Source of the DNA: Fulvivirga imtechensis AK7
Lineage (GTDB): Bacteria > Bacteroidota > Bacteroidia > Cytophagales > Cyclobacteriaceae
DNA length: 64,000 nucleotides
Assembly (NCBI RefSeq): GCF_000331535.1
Contig: NZ_AMZN01000024.1
Coordinates: 33,298-97,297, forward strand
Reading direction: 5' to 3'
Below the pieces are notes generated by a model. It was given only the letters and a program-made list of their open reading frames with translations. It searched no databases and was not told where the DNA came from. Below are positions 36,701-46,049 of this stretch, piece after piece. Position 1 is the stretch's first letter. Every line of letters begins with the position of its first letter. The position numbers and the translations under genes were made by a program.

Positions 36701-37427
36701 TGGCGACCGTGAAATGGCCTGGGTAATGCACCTGGCCGGATTTGATGTAAAAGATGTTCACATGACAGATCTGATCAGTGGTCGCGAAGATCTTTCAGAT
36801 GTTAATTTTATTGTATTTGTGGGGGGGTTCTCCAATTCGGACGTACTGGGGTCGGCCAAAGGTTGGGCTGGGGCATTTCTTTACAATGAGAAGGCCAAAC
36901 AGGCTCTTGACGCCTTTTATTCAAGAGAGGATACTATCAGCCTTGGCGTGTGTAATGGCTGCCAACTGATGATGGAGCTTGGATTGCTATACCCTGACAT
37001 GGAAAACCATCCTAAAATGCACCACAATGCATCCGGAAAGTTTGAATCTTCCTTCATCAATCTTAATATAGCAGAAAACAACTCTGTAATGATGAGATCG
37101 CTGGCTGGCACACGATTAGGTGTTTGGCTGGCTCATGGAGAAGGGCAATTTGTGCTGCCAGATGCTGAAACAAGCTATAATATTGTAAGCAAGTATGCCT
37201 ATAACGAATACCCTGGTAATCCAAATGGCTCGGGATTCTCAACAGCCGCTCTGTGCTCGAGAGACGGCAGGCATCTGGCTATTATGCCTCACCTGGAACG
37301 CTCATTATACCCATGGAACTGGGCCAATTACCCGCCATCAAGAAAGGATGATGAAGTATCTCCATGGATGGAAGCTTTCGTGAATGCAAGAAAGTGGGTA
37401 GAGCAGAGGATAGCAGCCAGAGTGTAA
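33723..37427 (+). CDS. purL: Phosphoribosylformylglycinamidine synthase, single-chain type
   Basis: A 1234-residue enzyme of purine synthesis that converts FGAR, glutamine and ATP to FGAM. The order is an N-terminal PurS-like part, a linker domain with [25 protein letters not shown], two PurM/AIRS-like halves ([26 protein letters not shown], then [18 protein letters not shown]), and a class-I glutaminase with its Cys in [14 protein letters not shown] and a His in WLAHGEGQF. The length equals that of the long gamma-proteobacterial and eukaryotic type, so no separate purS or purQ is needed. A TTG one codon upstream of the ATG is also in frame. Confidence 0.97.
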   Translation: [1234 protein letters not shown]

Positions 37428-37474
37428 GTTTTACATAATTTTTCTCAGAATACACTTCACTACGTACCCTGTGG

Positions 37475-37516
37475 AGCCATTTGTTTACTTCTACAAATGG
37501 CTTCCGGGGTTTTTAA
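37475..37516 (+). terminator. Terminator after purL
   Basis: Ten perfectly paired bases, AGCCATTTGT with ACAAATGGCT (37475-37484 and 37493-37502), with an 8-nt loop, followed within 12 nt by a run of T. It lies 47 bp after the purL stop. Confidence 0.65.
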
Positions 37517-37682
37517 TGCCTGCCAAGAGAAAGCCGTCATCGATTTGAATACAGGCACACACCATGCTCTCCATTAATGTCTTTCCGCTTACATAGTAAG
37601 AAAAAAATAATGGAAGTCTATTAAAACAAAACCATTTGATTTATATTTATATACTATCGGGTAAGTTTAAATTCAATGGCTT

Positions 37683-38261
37683 ATGCAAAAGATTCCTCTC
37701 CTCCCCAGTTTTTTATTCATCTCCGCAATAATGATGGGCTGCTTTTCCTACAGGGAGTTACCTGTAGAGTATGACTACAGTTACAAAGGTAGATTTGACA
37801 AGTATAATAGTTACGATTTTCTCATTCAGGGTGAAAACCAAAAGCTAAGTACGGAAAACAGAAGTTTGATCTATGGTGCTATCGAATCGCACATGAAATT
37901 TTTAGGATACAAACGAAAGGATAATAAGCCTGATCTGTTGCTTTCTTTCAGGGTGTTTGCTGATAGCCTCAACTTTCGTGGATACAACCAGCCCCGTATA
38001 GAAGACTGGATGGCAAAAAAAGACCCCGATCTGGAGTACGAAAGGTTGAAGATAGGCATGAAACAAGGAACACTGCTGATCCAGATATTTGACAGAAAAC
38101 AAAAATCCTCTATTTGGCAAGGCTATGCTACCGACCATTACGGAAAGGTAAATTTTACCGACCTTCGGGATGTCAACAATGCTGTGAAATCGATCCTTAA
38201 CAAGTATCAGTTCTTTGCAGATGGCTTCCTGGAGGAACAGCAAAGAGCTATTTCAGAATGA
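37683..38261 (+). CDS. DUF4136-type lipoprotein
   Basis: The 192-residue protein starts with a lipoprotein signal (LFISAIMMGCFSYREL, lipobox MMGC). DUF4136 features follow: VEYDYSYKGRFDKYNSYDF, then NRSLIYGAIESHMKFLGYKRKDNKPDLLLSFRV, and near the C-terminus FTDLRDVNNAVKSILNKY. Such lipoproteins are anchored in the outer or inner membrane facing the periplasm; their role is unknown. It stands alone between the purL terminator and tRNA-Gln. Confidence 0.85.
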   Translation: MQKIPLLPSFLFISAIMMGCFSYRELPVEYDYSYKGRFDKYNSYDFLIQGENQKLSTENRSLIYGAIESHMKFLGYKRKDNKPDLLLSFRVFADSLNFRGYNQPRIEDWMAKKDPDLEYERLKIGMKQGTLLIQIFDRKQKSSIWQGYATDHYGKVNFTDLRDVNNAVKSILNKYQFFADGFLEEQQRAISE

Positions 38262-38318
38262 TTTTCAATTATTGAAAAATATTCCTGAAACAATTTTTCC
38301 TTTTTTAAAAATTAATTT

Positions 38319-38326
38319 TACCTTTG
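38319..38326 (+). promoter_or_regulatory. -7 box of the tRNA-Gln promoter
   Basis: TACCTTTG is a perfect TAnnTTTG box 29 bp before the mature tRNA 5' end. No clear TTG is seen at the -33 spacing. Confidence 0.45.
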
Positions 38327-38355
38327 CCATCCCAAAAATGAGGGAATTATTTGAA

Positions 38356-38428
38356 TGCCCGATGGTGTAACTGGCAACACGTCTGATTTTGGTTCAGAAG
38401 AGTCTAGGTTCGAGCCCTAGTCGGGCAA
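38356..38428 (+). tRNA. tRNA-Gln (anticodon TTG)
   Basis: The cloverleaf can be folded by eye. The acceptor stem TGCCCGA pairs with TCGGGCA; the anticodon stem TCTGA/TCAGA closes the 7-nt loop TTTTGGT, giving anticodon TTG; the T arm is CTAGG-TTCGAGC-CCTAG. The discriminator is A and CCA is not encoded. A short hairpin terminator follows. Confidence 0.96.
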
Positions 38429-38433
38429 CAAAA

Positions 38434-38458
38434 AGGGCGGGCGAAAAGCCCGCCTTCA
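38434..38458 (+). terminator. Hairpin after tRNA-Gln
   Basis: A GC-rich stem GGCGGGC/GCCCGCC (38436-38442 with 38448-38454) with a 5-nt loop lies 8 bp after the tRNA. The following T-run is weak (TTCATTGTTT). Confidence 0.7.
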
Positions 38459-38482
38459 TTGTTTAAGGCAAAACACATTATC

Positions 38483-39415
38483 ATGTCATCAGTCAAGATC
38501 TTCTCCGGTAAATCAAGCAAGTACCTGGCCCAGAAAATTGCCCAGTCGTATGGCAAACCTCTTGGAGAAGTAACACTGCAAGAATTTAGTGACGGTGAAA
38601 TGTCGCCTTTTTTCACTGAATCAGTGAGGGGCTGCGATGTGTTCATTATTCAGTCTACCTTTCCTCCCGCTGATAATTTCATGGAGCTGTTGCTGATGAT
38701 AGATGCTGCCAAACGTGCCAGCGCTAAATATGTAACAGTGGTCGTTCCTTACTTTGGCTATGCCAGACAAGACCGGAAAGACAAGCCGAGGGTTGCTATA
38801 GCGGCAAAATTAATGGCCAACCTTCTTTCTGCTGCTGGCGCTGACCGCATCATGACATGTGACTTACATGCTGATCAGATACAAGGATTCTTCGATATTC
38901 CGGTTGACCACCTCGATGGTACTGCTATCTTTATTCCATACATCAGATCGCTCAACCTTGAAAATATCATGTTTGCATCACCTGACGTGGGTGGCGTAAA
39001 AAGAACAAGAAGCTTTGCCAAGTTCTTTAACGCTGAAATGGTGGTTTGTGACAAGTACCGTGAAAAAGCCAACGAAGTAGCCTCCATGAGATTGATCGGT
39101 GATGTGGAAGGAAAAGATGTGGTGATGGTAGACGACCTGATCGATACTGGTGGTACTATGTGTAAAGCGGCAGCGCTTCTTAAAGAAAAAGGGGCAAATT
39201 CCGTAAGAGCAGTAGCCACACATGCCGTACTTTCCGGAAAAGCTTATGAAAATATTGAAAACTCCGTATTAGAAGAGCTTGTGGTGACAGATAGCCTCCC
39301 GCTTAAAAAGGAGATAGAAAAGATCAAGGTCCTTACCGTTTCGGACCTCTTTGCAAAAGCAATAAGAAAAATTCATGATCATGAGTCCATCAGCTCATTG
39401 TTTATAGAATACTAA
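38483..39415 (+). CDS. prs: Ribose-phosphate pyrophosphokinase
   Basis: A 310-residue enzyme that makes PRPP from ribose-5-phosphate and ATP for nucleotide, His and Trp synthesis. The motifs VVPYFGYARQDRKDKPR (flexible loop and ATP-binding), MTCDLHADQIQGFF and the PRPP-binding loop VVMVDDLIDTGGTMCKAA are intact. The ATG at 38483 (MSSVKIFSGK) matches the family N-terminus; the frame is open further upstream but runs into the tRNA terminator. It precedes rplY by 36 bp. Confidence 0.96.
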   Translation: MSSVKIFSGKSSKYLAQKIAQSYGKPLGEVTLQEFSDGEMSPFFTESVRGCDVFIIQSTFPPADNFMELLLMIDAAKRASAKYVTVVVPYFGYARQDRKDKPRVAIAAKLMANLLSAAGADRIMTCDLHADQIQGFFDIPVDHLDGTAIFIPYIRSLNLENIMFASPDVGGVKRTRSFAKFFNAEMVVCDKYREKANEVASMRLIGDVEGKDVVMVDDLIDTGGTMCKAAALLKEKGANSVRAVATHAVLSGKAYENIENSVLEELVVTDSLPLKKEIEKIKVLTVSDLFAKAIRKIHDHESISSLFIEY

Positions 39416-39451
39416 AAGCAAAACTAAATTTTAACATAACAATACAACAAG

Positions 39452-40075
39452 ATGAAAACAGTTGAGATTATAGGGTATAAAAGAGCAAATCTCGGCAAAT
39501 CAGTGTCTAGAAGATTACGCGCGGAAGGAAACGTTCCATGTGTGCTTTATGGTGGTGATGAGCAGATACACTTTTATGCACCGATGATTCTATTCCGTGA
39601 GTTAGTATATACTGACGAAGCGCATTTCGTTAACCTGAACATTGAGGGCACCGAATATAAAGCAATCATGCAGGACCTTCAGTTCCACCCTGTAAGTGAG
39701 GTTATACTACATGTGGATTTCCTCCAGTTATTCGAAGGAAAACCTATTAAAATGAACGTACCTGTTCATTTTGAGGGTGATGCTCCAGGTGTAACAAAAG
39801 GTGGTACACTTATTAAGAAGAGAAGATATCTAAGCGTAAAGGCATTACCTAAGGATATGCCTGAATACATTACGGTAAATCTTTCAAAACTTGACTTCGG
39901 TAAGGCTATTAAGGTGGGTGAGATCGAAGAAAAGAACTTTGAGATCCTGGATACCAAAATTGCTTCAGTAGCGGTTGTTGAGATACCAAGAGCGCTTCGC
40001 GGTAAGACTACAACGGCTGAAGAAGAGGAGGCTGAAGAAGCAGTGGCAGAAGGTGAAGCTCCTGCTGAAGGATAA
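39452..40075 (+). CDS. rplY: 50S ribosomal protein L25/general stress protein Ctc
   Basis: A 207-residue long-form L25 that binds 5S rRNA. The N-terminal L25 domain (VEIIGYKRANLGKSVSRRLRAEGNVPCVLYGG) is followed by the beta-rich TL5/Ctc C-terminal domain (IKMNVPVHFEGDAPGVTKGGTLIKKRRYLSVKALPKDMPEYI) and an acidic Ala/Glu-rich tail. It lies directly after prs and before pth, the usual prs-ctc-pth order. A strong terminator separates it from pth. Confidence 0.96.
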   Translation: MKTVEIIGYKRANLGKSVSRRLRAEGNVPCVLYGGDEQIHFYAPMILFRELVYTDEAHFVNLNIEGTEYKAIMQDLQFHPVSEVILHVDFLQLFEGKPIKMNVPVHFEGDAPGVTKGGTLIKKRRYLSVKALPKDMPEYITVNLSKLDFGKAIKVGEIEEKNFEILDTKIASVAVVEIPRALRGKTTTAEEEEAEEAVAEGEAPAEG

Positions 40076-40095
40076 GCTCCTATCAAACAGAATTC

Positions 40096-40130
40096 AATCC
40101 TGCCCCATAACGGGCAGGATTTTTTGTTTT
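40096..40130 (+). terminator. Terminator after rplY
   Basis: The stem AATCCTGCCC/GGGCAGGATT (40096-40105 with 40112-40121), with a 6-nt loop, is followed by TTTTGTTTT. It is a canonical intrinsic terminator. Confidence 0.92.
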
Positions 40131-40195
40131 ACACTATTTTTGGATAATACAGACCGCCATTAAGGCTAAACGAACGACACAAAACTCTTATTCTC

Positions 40196-40756
40196 ATGAA
40201 ATATCTGATTGTCGGACTTGGAAATATTGGACCTGAATATGAAATAACCCGTCATAACATCGGCTTTCTCACGCTCGACCGCCTGGCAGAACAGCAAAAT
40301 ATTTCATTTACCACAGAGCGGCTCGCTTTTAAGGCCGATTTTAAACATAAGTCACGGCACATTCACCTTATTAAGCCCACAACGTACATGAACCTAAGTG
40401 GCAAAGCGGTGAATTTCTGGCTTCAGGAGCTCAAAATAGCTAAAGAAAACATGTTGGTCATTGTTGATGACATAGCTCTCCCCTTTGGCAGCCTAAGGCT
40501 CCGTACCAAGGGGTCTTCTGCCGGCCATAATGGATTAAAGAATATCGAGCAGACGACCGGGGGTAGTGATTACTCCAGGCTTAAGTTTGGCATCGGGGAT
40601 AACTTTCACAAAGGACAACAAGTGGATTATGTTCTTAGCCCTTTTAAAAAAGAAGAATTTGAAGCGCTACCCGAGAAAATGGACAAAGCCATTGATATGA
40701 CCCTCTCGTTCTGCACCGTGGGCGCCACGAGAACGATGAACATGTTTAATGATTAA
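40196..40756 (+). CDS. pth: Peptidyl-tRNA hydrolase
   Basis: A 186-residue enzyme that frees tRNA from prematurely released peptidyl-tRNA. The signature residues are present: GLGNIGPEYEITRHNIGF (Asn and catalytic His about residue 20), YMNLSGKAV, and LVIVDDIALPFGSLRLRTKGSSAGHNGLKN (Asp about residue 92 plus the GHNGL motif). It has its own upstream region after the rplY terminator. Confidence 0.96.
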   Translation: MKYLIVGLGNIGPEYEITRHNIGFLTLDRLAEQQNISFTTERLAFKADFKHKSRHIHLIKPTTYMNLSGKAVNFWLQELKIAKENMLVIVDDIALPFGSLRLRTKGSSAGHNGLKNIEQTTGGSDYSRLKFGIGDNFHKGQQVDYVLSPFKKEEFEALPEKMDKAIDMTLSFCTVGATRTMNMFND

Positions 40757-41008
40757 AGTTCTCCGTTCTCAGTTTACAGTTCTCAGTGTGAAAGAGTCTT
40801 GAAAATTGCTACAGGTAACTTTTCATAGCATAACTTTTTTTGTATTGAAACAAAAGTAGTAACCTCAGAGATCCAAAGAACTCATTAAGGACCCTATAGA
40901 AAAAATTAAAGCATAGCCTTCGTTTTTGCCACTATGCCCAGAGCAAGGGCTGTGCGCATGATTCCTCACTACAAAATCGACTGAAACTTAATTTTTCTGC
41001 ATGATTGA

Positions 41009-41110
41009 AACTGTGAACCATAAACTGTGAACCATAAACTGTGAACTGTGAACCATGAACTGTGAACTGTGAACCATGAACTGTGAACCATGAACTGTGA
41101 ACTGTGAACT
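41009..41110. repeat. Simple tandem repeat of GTGAAC words
   Basis: About 100 bp are built almost only from the words CTGTGAAC and CATGAA/CATAAA in varying order, ending next to the metG stop. Together with 40757-41008, which has no recognisable gene, it fills the 355-bp gap between the convergent pth and metG genes. The word size (7-8 nt) and variable order look like slippage-prone intergenic DNA rather than CRISPR. Confidence 0.85.
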
Positions 41111-41111
41111 G

Positions 41112-43163
41112 CTAACTAATTCCCGATCCCGCTTTCACTTTTTCAGAGGGCTGAATGAAGCGCAGGGTACCGTCAACATTCTCTGCCATGAGTATCATCC
41201 CCTGAGATTCTATTCCCATTATTTTTCGGGGAGCAAGATTAACAAGGATGGATACCTGCTGCCCCACCACCTGTTCCGGAGAATAATGCTCTGCAATACC
41301 GCTTAGCACAGTCCTTTGATCTATGCCCGTATCGACTTTCAACTTAAGCAGTTTTTTAGATTTTGGCATTTTCTCGGCTTCCAGAATGGTTCCAACACGA
41401 ATATCCATTTTTATAAAATCATCAAAGGTAATCTCATTTTTTGATGGCGATACTGCGGCATTTTCCTGTTCATTAACCTTCTTAGTGTTCTCCAGCTTTT
41501 GAACCTGCTGCTCAATTGTCTCGTCCTCAACTTTCTCAAACAGCAGCTCGGCTTCATTTACCTGATGGCCAGGCTCGAGTAGAGTGGCAGAGCCGGCATC
41601 TGCCCATAATTTCCCTGATATATTCAGCATTTTGCTTAACTTATGGCTGGAGTGAGGCAAGAATGGCGCACCGACAATAGAAAGATTAGCGGCTATCTGC
41701 AAAGCAATATTCATAATGGTCTTAACCCTCTCAGGATTGGTTTTGATGAGCTTCCAGGGCTCCGTATCAGCCAGGTACTTATTACCTGTTCGCGCAAGAT
41801 CTATAAATTCAGCCAGAGCTTCTCTGAATCTAAATAGCTCTAACGAATCCGCTATTTTTTTCGGAGCTTCATTCAACTTTTTGATAGTTTCCTCATCGAT
41901 ATCAAACAATTGACCCCTGGCCGGTAACTTTCCTTCATAATATTTATTGGTAAGCACAACACTCCTGTTAATAAAATTACCAAATATAGCTACCAGTTCA
42001 CTGTTATTCCTTGTTTGGAAATCCTTCCAGGTAAAGTCATTGTCTTTCGTTTCCGGTGCATTAGCGCACAACACGTAGCGAAGTACATCTTCTTTGCCAG
42101 GAAGTTCCGCCAGGTATTCGTGCAGCCAGACAGCCCAATTTTTAGACGTACTGATCTTATTGCCCTCCAGGTTTAAAAACTCATTGGCTGGCACATTGTC
42201 AGGGAGTATGTAGCTGCCTTCAGCATGCAAAATGCTGGGGAATATTATGCAATGGAAAACAATATTATCTTTACCAATGAAATGGATCAACCGGGTATCG
42301 TCTTCCTTCCAGTAGGGCTCCCATGATTTTCCGCTTTTTTCCGCCCATTCTTTTGTCGCTGAGATGTAACCAATGGGTGCATCAAACCAAACATATAATA
42401 CTTTACCATCGGCGCCTTCCACCGGCACTCGCACGCCCCAGTCCAAATCACGGGTCATGGCGCGAGGCATCAAACCATTGTCTAACCATGATTTACACTG
42501 CCCGTATACATTAGATTTCCACTCTTTATGACCTTCCAATATCCAGCTTCGCAGCCACTCCTCGTACTTATTCATGGGAAAATACCAGTGGGTAGTCTCC
42601 TTGAGCACAGGAGGATCACCGCTAAGCACTGAGCGAGGATTGATCAGTTCCGAAGGGCTCAAAGATGTACCGCATTTTTCACACTGGTCACCGTAAGCCT
42701 GGTCGTATTTGCAGTTGGGGCAGGTACCTATGATATACCTGTCGGCAAGAAACTGCTTACTTTGCTCATCATAATATTGTTCTGACGTTTTCTGTTCAAA
42801 CACACCATCCTCATACAGCTTCTTAAACATCTCGCTGGAAGTTTCATGATGCACCTGTGCAGATGTTCTTGAATAAATATCGAACGAAATACCAAAATCC
42901 TCAAATGATCTTTTGATGAGTTGATGATACTTATCAACGATCTCCTTGGGAGTCACCCCCTCTTTCTTTGCCCTCAGGGTGATTGCAACACCATGTTCGT
43001 CCGATCCGCAAACAAAAAGAACGTCACGCTTTTGGCTTCTTAAATATCTTGCATATATATCTGCCGGCACATAAACCCCGGCCAAATGACCAATATGGAC
43101 AGGTCCGTTGGCATAGGGCAGGGCAGCCGTTATTGTATATCTGTTGAATTTCTTATCTGACAT
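41112..43163 (-). CDS. metG: Methionyl-tRNA synthetase
   Basis: A 683-residue class-I synthetase. The HIGH motif is in [16 protein letters not shown], zinc-binding Cys pairs are in [18 protein letters not shown] (about residue 145), and the KMSKS equivalent is KISTSKNW (about residue 337). The C-terminal ~115 residues form an EMAP/Trbp111-like tRNA-binding domain ([36 protein letters not shown]), which supports dimerisation and tRNA affinity. The gene is complete and ends in the simple-repeat tract. Confidence 0.97.
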   Translation of the reverse strand: MSDKKFNRYTITAALPYANGPVHIGHLAGVYVPADIYARYLRSQKRDVLFVCGSDEHGVAITLRAKKEGVTPKEIVDKYHQLIKRSFEDFGISFDIYSRTSAQVHHETSSEMFKKLYEDGVFEQKTSEQYYDEQSKQFLADRYIIGTCPNCKYDQAYGDQCEKCGTSLSPSELINPRSVLSGDPPVLKETTHWYFPMNKYEEWLRSWILEGHKEWKSNVYGQCKSWLDNGLMPRAMTRDLDWGVRVPVEGADGKVLYVWFDAPIGYISATKEWAEKSGKSWEPYWKEDDTRLIHFIGKDNIVFHCIIFPSILHAEGSYILPDNVPANEFLNLEGNKISTSKNWAVWLHEYLAELPGKEDVLRYVLCANAPETKDNDFTWKDFQTRNNSELVAIFGNFINRSVVLTNKYYEGKLPARGQLFDIDEETIKKLNEAPKKIADSLELFRFREALAEFIDLARTGNKYLADTEPWKLIKTNPERVKTIMNIALQIAANLSIVGAPFLPHSSHKLSKMLNISGKLWADAGSATLLEPGHQVNEAELLFEKVEDETIEQQVQKLENTKKVNEQENAAVSPSKNEITFDDFIKMDIRVGTILEAEKMPKSKKLLKLKVDTGIDQRTVLSGIAEHYSPEQVVGQQVSILVNLAPRKIMGIESQGMILMAENVDGTLRFIQPSEKVKAGSGIS

Positions 43164-43480
43164 TATCTTCTAAATATTAATGCCGCAAAGATAGAAGATA
43201 TTCAAGGGAATTGTTAATAATCAGTATGATTAGGAGAAGATTTATGAAGACTGAGGTCGGAAGTCGGAAGATGGAAGGGAGAAGGATTTTATAAATGGTC
43301 ATAACCTAATAGCATAGCCGGGAAGAGGTACAAAGGTGAGTCGGGAAGCAGAAATCCGGAAGGACTGAAGTCCGGGATTCTCAAAAGCTTATCTGCAGAA
43401 ATACGGATTTTTCCCAAAATTTAAGAAGCTGCGGGCAGAACTATTAAAGCGCTTTGCTAAACCGGCAATTTCCTCATACC
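43164..43480. other. Intergenic stretch without genes
   Basis: The 317 bp between metG and the TPR kinase hold no plausible coding frame. Short purine-rich repeats occur near 43250 (GGTCGGAAGTCGGAAGATGG), related to the TTCCGACTTCCGACTT words near 49815. I see no RNA gene or clear terminator. The metG promoter should lie at its left edge. Confidence 0.5.
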
Positions 43481-45613
43481 TTATACTATCGGAAGTGTGA
43501 TACGAAAATGAGTATATTGGTCATTGTCATTTAACAGCATGATCTCTCCTTGCAGCCTGTGTACACATTGTTTGACAATATAAAGACCAAGACCAAGTGT
43601 CTGATGCCTCAGAGCGGTTTTGGAAAACATTTGAAAGATATCGTGAATATCCTCGTCATCAATTCCGATACCATTATCTCGAAAATGGATAACCGTAGTG
43701 TCTTGTTCCCGAGAAATCGTTATTTTCAAAAAGTTAGCATCACTTTGGTTGTCCTGAAATTTCACAGCATTCTGGATCATGTTAAAAAATATCAGATCTA
43801 CCAGTATTGGATCGGATATTAGGTTCACATGGGCCGCAATGTCGTAAGTAATATCAAAACGATCACTTCCTTCAATATTTTGCATTTGCGTAATGCAATT
43901 GTCAATTAATCCGGGCAGGTTTATTTTCTTGTACGTCAACTGCAAACTATTGATATCGCTTATAGTCTTTAGTCGCGCCAGTATATCGTTCAGTCCACCA
44001 GCGGTTTCTGCCAGCAAAGAAAAGTATTTCAGTGATTGCTCGTCCTTAACGTCCATCAGCGCTACATTGCATACGCCCATCAATGTAGCCAGTGGCCCTT
44101 TGATGTTATGCGAGGATTTATAGAGAAAGTTATCCAGCTCCAGGTTGGCCAGTTTTAGCTCACGATTTCGTTGCTCCAGTTCGTGTGTCCGCTGGTCCAC
44201 TTTGTCCCTAAGTTGAGCATTGTACTTCTCCAGCTTATTGTTTTGCTCGGTGATAAGAATATGAGCCTGCTCCAATTGAATATTTTTAGATACGAGAGAT
44301 TCTTTTTGCGCCTCAATTTCTTCTTTCTGTGCAATGATCTCTGAATTTCTCTCTCCAAGCATGAAGCTAAGTTTCCTGTTTCGTGTGTACGCATAAAAAA
44401 TAAATCCTGCCAGTGAAACTGCCAGTACAAATATGGTTATGAGAAATATATTGAATTTACGGTTTTGCGATAACTGCTGCTCCTTATTGCGCAATAGCTT
44501 CTGGTTTTCCTCCTCTTGTATCTTCAGTTGGATCGCAGACAGGTTGTGAGCAAGGCCTTCATTAAAAAGAGTATCCCTTAGCTGCAAAAGTCTTGTTTGG
44601 TATTCAAAAGATTTTTCCAGTTGTCCCTGTTGCTGATATAGTTCTACAAACAAACTGTAGTTTTCATACATCCTTTCCCTGGAACCTATTTCCTTTGCAA
44701 TTCTTTGGCTTTCTTGAAGCAACGATACTGCACTGTCATAATTACCTCTGCGCTGAGCCTCCTTTCCATAGTAATAGTATATTTCGGAAACACCATTTCG
44801 TTCCCCGATTTCCTGGCGCAAGTTCAAGGCTCTTTCAAAATAATCCCGTGACAATTCATATTCACCTTTTAACTGGTACACGCGACCCAAACCACTAAAA
44901 GCTACCGCGTTCCAGTTCTTGTTATCCACGTCAAGTGCGAGCGACTGCTCAAAGTACATTTTGGCGGCATCAATATCACCCTGCATCAGATATGTGGTGC
45001 CAATATTATTCTGCGAGTACAGCATAAGATTAGGATCATTATATTCCCTGGCTACCTGAAGGCCTTGCCCAAAATATTCTCTTGCTCGTTCATAATCTTT
45101 GAGCTTATTATAAACCAGACCGATATTATTCATAGTTAATGCCCGGCCATATATCTCGCCTACTGCTATCTTCATATTTAAAGAGCGCAGCAGATTTTCC
45201 AGGGCACTTTGATAGCTACCTAGATTATAATAAGCCAGACCGATATTGTTTAGTGCATTGTTGATCAGGACTGCATCATCTATTTCTACAGCTATTTCCA
45301 GTGACTGTGTGCAATAATGGAGTACCGAATCGTAATTGTTCTTATAATAATGCACACCCCCAATGAGTCTGAGAGATTTAGCTACCAGTGCTCTGTCCTG
45401 TATATCCAGGGATAGCTTATATGCCTGATGTGCATAGCTAATGGCCTCATCGGGATAATTGAGCCAGGTTTTTATCACTAATTGGTGAAGGACCTCTATT
45501 TGGTCTTCAACAGGAGCCTTTTCCAGGCGTAGCAGTAGTTCGTCTCTCCCCTGGCAACAGGCAATAGAAGAGCAGAAAAAGAAGCCCACCATAACAACAT
45601 AAAGAGAGCGCAT
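43481..45613 (-). CDS. TPR-domain sensor histidine kinase of the peptide-export locus
   Basis: A 710-residue kinase with a signal peptide (LYVVMVGFFFCSSIACCQG) and about seven periplasmic TPR units (residues ~35-340; for example ALNNIGLAYYNLGSYQSALENLLRSL). One TM segment lies at about 385-407 and a long coiled coil at about 415-490. The HisKA-like region carries the His in KSSHNIKGPLATLMG (about 501). The HATPase motifs are NMIQNAVKF, DNGIGIDDED and LGLGLYIVKQ. No receiver domain or partner regulator is adjacent. It lies 80 bp downstream of a small gene that has the locus palindrome, so it is probably in that operon. A palindrome TGAGATATCTCA sits 16 bp before its start. Confidence 0.9.
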   Translation of the reverse strand: MRSLYVVMVGFFFCSSIACCQGRDELLLRLEKAPVEDQIEVLHQLVIKTWLNYPDEAISYAHQAYKLSLDIQDRALVAKSLRLIGGVHYYKNNYDSVLHYCTQSLEIAVEIDDAVLINNALNNIGLAYYNLGSYQSALENLLRSLNMKIAVGEIYGRALTMNNIGLVYNKLKDYERAREYFGQGLQVAREYNDPNLMLYSQNNIGTTYLMQGDIDAAKMYFEQSLALDVDNKNWNAVAFSGLGRVYQLKGEYELSRDYFERALNLRQEIGERNGVSEIYYYYGKEAQRRGNYDSAVSLLQESQRIAKEIGSRERMYENYSLFVELYQQQGQLEKSFEYQTRLLQLRDTLFNEGLAHNLSAIQLKIQEEENQKLLRNKEQQLSQNRKFNIFLITIFVLAVSLAGFIFYAYTRNRKLSFMLGERNSEIIAQKEEIEAQKESLVSKNIQLEQAHILITEQNNKLEKYNAQLRDKVDQRTHELEQRNRELKLANLELDNFLYKSSHNIKGPLATLMGVCNVALMDVKDEQSLKYFSLLAETAGGLNDILARLKTISDINSLQLTYKKINLPGLIDNCITQMQNIEGSDRFDITYDIAAHVNLISDPILVDLIFFNMIQNAVKFQDNQSDANFLKITISREQDTTVIHFRDNGIGIDDEDIHDIFQMFSKTALRHQTLGLGLYIVKQCVHRLQGEIMLLNDNDQYTHFRITLPIV

Positions 45614-45693
45614 GCAAACCCGGCTTACTGAGATATCTCAAACTAACTCAATAAGTTATCAAAAAAAATGTGGTTTACCAATGAACTATGGCA

Positions 45694-45933
45694 TTAATTG
45701 GATAATTCCTTTGAATAGTAAATAACCCCTCTGTCACAGCAATCTAAAACTTCATCTATTTTGTTATTCATAAACTCAATAGCTGTTTTACAATCTTTAA
45801 GTTTTTCTTTTACAACGGTTAAGTCTTCCCGACCTGCGTTCGTATCGCTAATACAATTAATTTCCTGACTTACGTGCTCCTTCAGTAAGTACAATGTTGC
45901 CAGTTCATCTGCTATTCGGTCTCTCTTAAGCAT
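45694..45933 (-). CDS. Small helical protein, paralogue 1 of the export locus
   Basis: A 79-residue protein using the internal ATG at 45933, which aligns with its paralogue; a longer frame starts at 45981. It shares ELATLYLLKEHVSQEI and EDLTVVKEKLKDCKTAIEFMNNKIDEVLDCC with the 69-residue protein at 49980..50189 (GLASLYLLKEQVNKQI and EDLPYVKDNLIQCKIKLELMQKRIDEVLSNC). Two amphipathic helices joined by an acidic loop suggest a helical hairpin that binds another protein. No signal peptide is seen. Promoter A lies about 110 bp upstream. Function unknown; an immunity, chaperone or regulatory role is inference from context. Confidence 0.75.
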   Translation of the reverse strand: MLKRDRIADELATLYLLKEHVSQEINCISDTNAGREDLTVVKEKLKDCKTAIEFMNNKIDEVLDCCDRGVIYYSKELSN

Positions 45934-46049
45934 TTTTCCAGGTTTTATTATTAGAATTAATATTAAACAACTTTCTCTCATTGCATAAAAGAAAGCTCCT
46001 TCTGCATTTTCTTAAAAGGTACTAGGTAAGACAGGTCGATTAGATTTTA

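Noticed and set aside
41009..41112. Short regularly recurring words that resemble a CRISPR array
   Set aside because: The unit is only 7-8 nt, no unique spacers of constant length occur, and there are no cas genes.
45629..45640. Palindrome TGAGATATCTCA as a fifth copy of the locus operator
   Set aside because: It lacks the AGTCTCA arms, the 5-nt spacer and a -7 box 9 nt away, so it is not the same site, although it may matter for the kinase gene.
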